Shown: positions 61,660 to 64,000 of the stretch, one piece after another
Position numbering within the stretch: position 1 is the stretch's first letter
Layout of the letters: every line of letters begins with the position of its first letter
Assembly: GCF_002236105.1 (NCBI RefSeq)
Contig: NZ_NIWU01000002.1
Location: 62,001 to 126,000, forward strand
DNA: 64,000 nt
Source: Pseudomonas umsongensis
GTDB taxonomy: Bacteria; Pseudomonadota; Gammaproteobacteria; Pseudomonadales; Pseudomonadaceae
Direction of reading: 5' to 3'
Position numbers and translations under genes: made by a program
The notes under the pieces: generated by a model
What the model was told of the DNA's origin: nothing
Database searches by the model: none
Seen by the model: the letters and a program-made list of their open reading frames with translations, nothing else

Positions 61660-62586
61660 TCAGGCGGCGTTCTTGAGTTTCGGGTCCAGCGCATCGCGCA
61701 GGCCGTCACCCATCAAGTTGATTGCCAGCACGCTGAGCAAAATGGTCAAGCCAGGCAGGCTGACGACCCACCAGGCGCGTTCGATGTAGTCGCGGGCCGA
61801 GGCCAGCATGGTGCCCCACTCAGGGGTTGGCGGTTGTACGCCAAGGCCGAGGAAGCCCAGGGCGGCGGCATCGAGAATCGCAGACGAAAAACTCAAGGTC
61901 GCCTGAACGATCAGCGGCGCCATGCAGTTGGGCAGCACGGTGACGAACATCAGACGCGGCAGGCCGGCACCGGCCAGGCGCGCGGCGGTCACGTAGTCGC
62001 GGTTCAACTCGCCCATGACCGCGGCGCGGGTCAGGCGAACATAGGACGGCAGGGACACCACGGCGATGGCGATCACGGTGTTGATCAGGCCAGGGCCGAG
62101 GATGGCGACGATCGCCACGGCCAGCAGCAGGGACGGCAGGGCCAGCATGATGTCCATCAGGCGCATGATGGTCGGGCCGACCGCTTTGGGGAAAAAGCCG
62201 GCAAACAGGCCCAGCAGGATCCCCGGGATCAGCGACATCACCACCGACGACAAACCGATCAGCAGCGACAGGCGCGAACCCTGGATCAGCCGTGACAGCA
62301 GGTCGCGGCCCAGTTCATCGGTACCCAGCAAGAACTGGATCTGCCCACCTTCCAGCCAGGCTGGCGGGGTGAGCAGGAAGTCGCGGTACTGCTCGCTCGG
62401 GTCATGGGGTGCAACCCACGGGGCGAAGATGGCGCAGAAAATCACCAGCAGCATGAACATCAGGCCGGCGACGGCACCTTTGTTCTTGGAAAACGCTTGC
62501 CAGAATTCTTTGTACGGCGACGGATACAGCAGGCTTTGATCCACGGCGGACGTGGTGGTGGCTACTGAGGATGTTGGAGTGCTCAT
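61660..62586 (-). CDS. dppC: Dipeptide ABC transporter permease DppC
   Basis: 308-aa permease. The N-terminal OppC_N helix (about 42-62, [19 protein letters not shown]) is followed by five more. The permease loop is [27 protein letters not shown] use ATG 62586 ([10 protein letters not shown]); the longer frame overlaps dppB. 11 nt after the dppB stop. Confidence 0.95.
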   Translation of the reverse strand: MSTPTSSVATTTSAVDQSLLYPSPYKEFWQAFSKNKGAVAGLMFMLLVIFCAIFAPWVAPHDPSEQYRDFLLTPPAWLEGGQIQFLLGTDELGRDLLSRLIQGSRLSLLIGLSSVVMSLIPGILLGLFAGFFPKAVGPTIMRLMDIMLALPSLLLAVAIVAILGPGLINTVIAIAVVSLPSYVRLTRAAVMGELNRDYVTAARLAGAGLPRLMFVTVLPNCMAPLIVQATLSFSSAILDAAALGFLGLGVQPPTPEWGTMLASARDYIERAWWVVSLPGLTILLSVLAINLMGDGLRDALDPKLKNAA

Positions 62587-62597
62587 GGGGTTTGACC

Positions 62598-63608
62598 TCA
62601 GCGCTGATGACGGATGCGTGGGTTGGCAAAGCCGTAGAGGATGTCCACTACGAAGTTGACCAGAATCACCAGGCAGGCGATTAACAGGATGCCGTTTTGC
62701 ACGACCGGGTAGTCCCGGGCGCCAATGGCTTCGATCAGCCACTTGCCGATGCCCGGCCAGGAGAAGATGGTTTCGGTCAGGACCGCACCGGCCAACAGGG
62801 TGCCGACTTGCAGGCCGACCACGGTCAGCACCGGGATCAGCGCGTTACGCAGGCCGTGCACGAACACCACGCGCGACGGCGACAGGCCCTTGGCCTTGGC
62901 GGTACGGATGTAGTCTTCACGCAGCACTTCGAGCATCGACGAACGGGTCATCCGCGCGATGACAGCCAGCGGGATGGTGCCGAGCACGATGGCCGGCAGG
63001 ATCAGGTGGTGCAGGGCATCGAAGAACGCGCCGACGTCATCGGCCAGCAGCGTGTCGATCAGCATGAAGCCGGTTCGCGGCTCGATGTCATAGAGCAGGT
63101 CGATCCGCCCGGACACCGGGGTCCAGCCCAGGGAGACCGAGAAGAACATGATCAGGATCAGGCCCCACCAGAAGATCGGCATCGAGTATCCCGCCAGGGA
63201 GACACCCATCACCCCATGGTCGAACAGGGACCCTCGCTTGAGTGCCGCGATCACCCCGGCCAGCAGGCCCAGGATACCGGCGAACAACAGGGCGGCCATG
63301 GACAGTTCCAAGGTCGCGGGGAATAGGGAGGTGAACTCGTTCCAGACGCTTTCACGGGTACGCAGGGATTCCCCGAGATCGCCGTGGGCCAGTTTGCCGA
63401 TGTAATCCAGGTACTGGGCATACAGGGGTTTGTTCAGACCTAGGCGTTCCATTGCCTGAGCGTGCATTTCCGGGTCGACTCTGCGTTCGCCCATCATGAC
63501 TTCCACAGGGTCGCCAGGGATCATGCGAATCAACGCGAAAGTCAGCAGGGTGATGCCGAAGAACGTGGGGATCAGTAACCCCAGTCGGCGGGCAATAAAA
63601 CTAAACAT
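62598..63608 (-). CDS. dppB: Dipeptide ABC transporter permease DppB
   Basis: 336-aa permease with six helices, the first at 9-29 (LGLLIPTFFGITLLTFALIRM). The loop TAKAKGLSPSRVVFVHGLRNALIP is the family EAA-like motif. It starts 72 nt after the binding-protein gene, with a strong hairpin between. Confidence 0.96.
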   Translation of the reverse strand: MFSFIARRLGLLIPTFFGITLLTFALIRMIPGDPVEVMMGERRVDPEMHAQAMERLGLNKPLYAQYLDYIGKLAHGDLGESLRTRESVWNEFTSLFPATLELSMAALLFAGILGLLAGVIAALKRGSLFDHGVMGVSLAGYSMPIFWWGLILIMFFSVSLGWTPVSGRIDLLYDIEPRTGFMLIDTLLADDVGAFFDALHHLILPAIVLGTIPLAVIARMTRSSMLEVLREDYIRTAKAKGLSPSRVVFVHGLRNALIPVLTVVGLQVGTLLAGAVLTETIFSWPGIGKWLIEAIGARDYPVVQNGILLIACLVILVNFVVDILYGFANPRIRHQR

Positions 63609-63641
63609 CGTAAGGTGTACCTCATCAGCCGGTTAGGCGTG

Positions 63642-63670
63642 CCCGGCATGCCTGGGTCAGGAATGCCGGG
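63642..63670 (-). terminator. Intercistronic hairpin between dppA and dppB
   Basis: CCCGGCAT (63642-63649) and ATGCCGGG (63663-63670), with CCTG/CAGG inside, form a nearly continuous stem. No T-tract on the minus strand (GCACGCC follows). Such hairpins often protect an abundant binding-protein mRNA while lowering downstream expression. Confidence 0.6.
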
Positions 63671-63680
63671 AGTTTCTTAT

Positions 63681-64000
63681 CTACTTCACCTGGGTGGTGG
63701 CGAAGTTATTCGTGGTGAGGGGGCTAATGTGGTAGCCCTCTACGTTGTTGCGCATTGCGGTAAACATTCTAGTGTGCGCCAGGCTGATCCATGGCTGGTC
63801 CTGGTTAAAGATAACCTGAGCCTGTTCGTACAGTGCTGCACGTTCGGCCGGGTCGGTTTTTTCACGGGCCTGGTCGATCAGGGCCTGGAATTTTTCATTG
63901 CACCAGCGTGCGTAGTTTTCGCCGTTCTTCGCCGCCTCGCAACTGAGCATAGGCGTCAGGAAGTTATCCGGGTCGCCGTTATCGCCCGCCCATCCGGCGG
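63681..64000 (-). CDS. dppA: Dipeptide-binding periplasmic protein DppA, C-terminal part
   Basis: The minus-strand frame is open from the window edge to TAG at 63681; about 105 C-terminal residues are present and the 5' part is outside the window. AGWAGDNGDPDNFLTPMLSCEA is the SBP_bac_5 (DppA) signature, with the Cys used in a family disulphide. It ends with HISPLTTNNFATTQVK. As first gene of the operon it supplies di- and tripeptides to DppBCDF; pseudomonads often carry several dppA paralogues, so specificity is open. Confidence 0.9.
   Translation of the reverse strand, partial: AGWAGDNGDPDNFLTPMLSCEAAKNGENYARWCNEKFQALIDQAREKTDPAERAALYEQAQVIFNQDQPWISLAHTRMFTAMRNNVEGYHISPLTTNNFATTQVK

Overview
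The window is a 64 kb stretch of a Pseudomonas chromosome, most like the P. fluorescens group. I base this on the proteins (Fur, GreA, FtsH, CarAB, DnaK and Pnp read as pseudomonad), on gene order that follows two P. aeruginosa PAO1 blocks as I remember them (omlA-fur-recN-grpE-dnaK-dnaJ-dapB-carA-carB-greA ... secG-tRNA-rimP-nusA-infB-rbfA-truB-rpsO-pnp, and nadC-DUF1631-ampD-ampE ... speC-piuC-piuA-piuB), and on the many REP-type palindromes. No IS element, prophage, integrase, toxin-antitoxin pair or CRISPR array is visible.

Positions 1-7724 hold envelope biogenesis (omlA/bamE, cut by the window edge), iron regulation (fur), SOS repair (recN with a LexA box) and the heat-shock cluster grpE-dnaK-dnaJ, with good sigma-32 promoters before grpE and dnaK, then dapB. 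Positions 7725-14421 hold carA-carB-greA behind a leader with a terminator and a leader ORF, a small membrane protein gene, and divergent yhbY and rlmE. Positions 14422-29112 are a dense core run: ftsH-folP-glmM-tpiA-secG, tRNA-Leu, tRNA-fMet, rimP-nusA-infB-rbfA-truB-rpsO-pnp, that is protein quality control, folate, cell wall and glycolysis, then the transcription and translation operon.

Positions 29113-38416 contain tRNA-Thr, a DUF6388-like gene, nadC, a DUF1631 gene, ampD-ampE (peptidoglycan recycling and beta-lactamase induction), a chemoreceptor, a small zinc-ribbon membrane protein, tatD and the fructose repressor gene cra/fruR. Positions 38417-44264 are the fructose PTS operon fruB-fruK-fruA, with two Cra-type operators in the divergent control region. 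Positions 44433-51176 are an iron-uptake locus: a PepSY/flavodoxin-type reductase, a PiuA/Fiu-like TonB receptor, the PiuC dioxygenase and a Sel1-repeat protein, with two candidate Fur boxes between the divergent receptor and dioxygenase genes.

Positions 51246-57414 hold ornithine decarboxylase (speC), an AT-rich patch with one orphan gene, and a four-gene osmoprotectant ABC operon. Positions 57415-64000 hold prfC, a small secreted acidic protein and the dipeptide ABC operon dppA(partial)-B-C-D-F.

The window is mainly core genome. I found no convincing new multi-gene system. The items most worth checking are the carA leader, the promoter embedded in the grpE stop codon, the paired Cra and Fur sites, several exact inverted-repeat elements (one with 37-bp perfect arms, one chimera of two repeat families), a cysteine-free Fur, and two small genes of unknown function.
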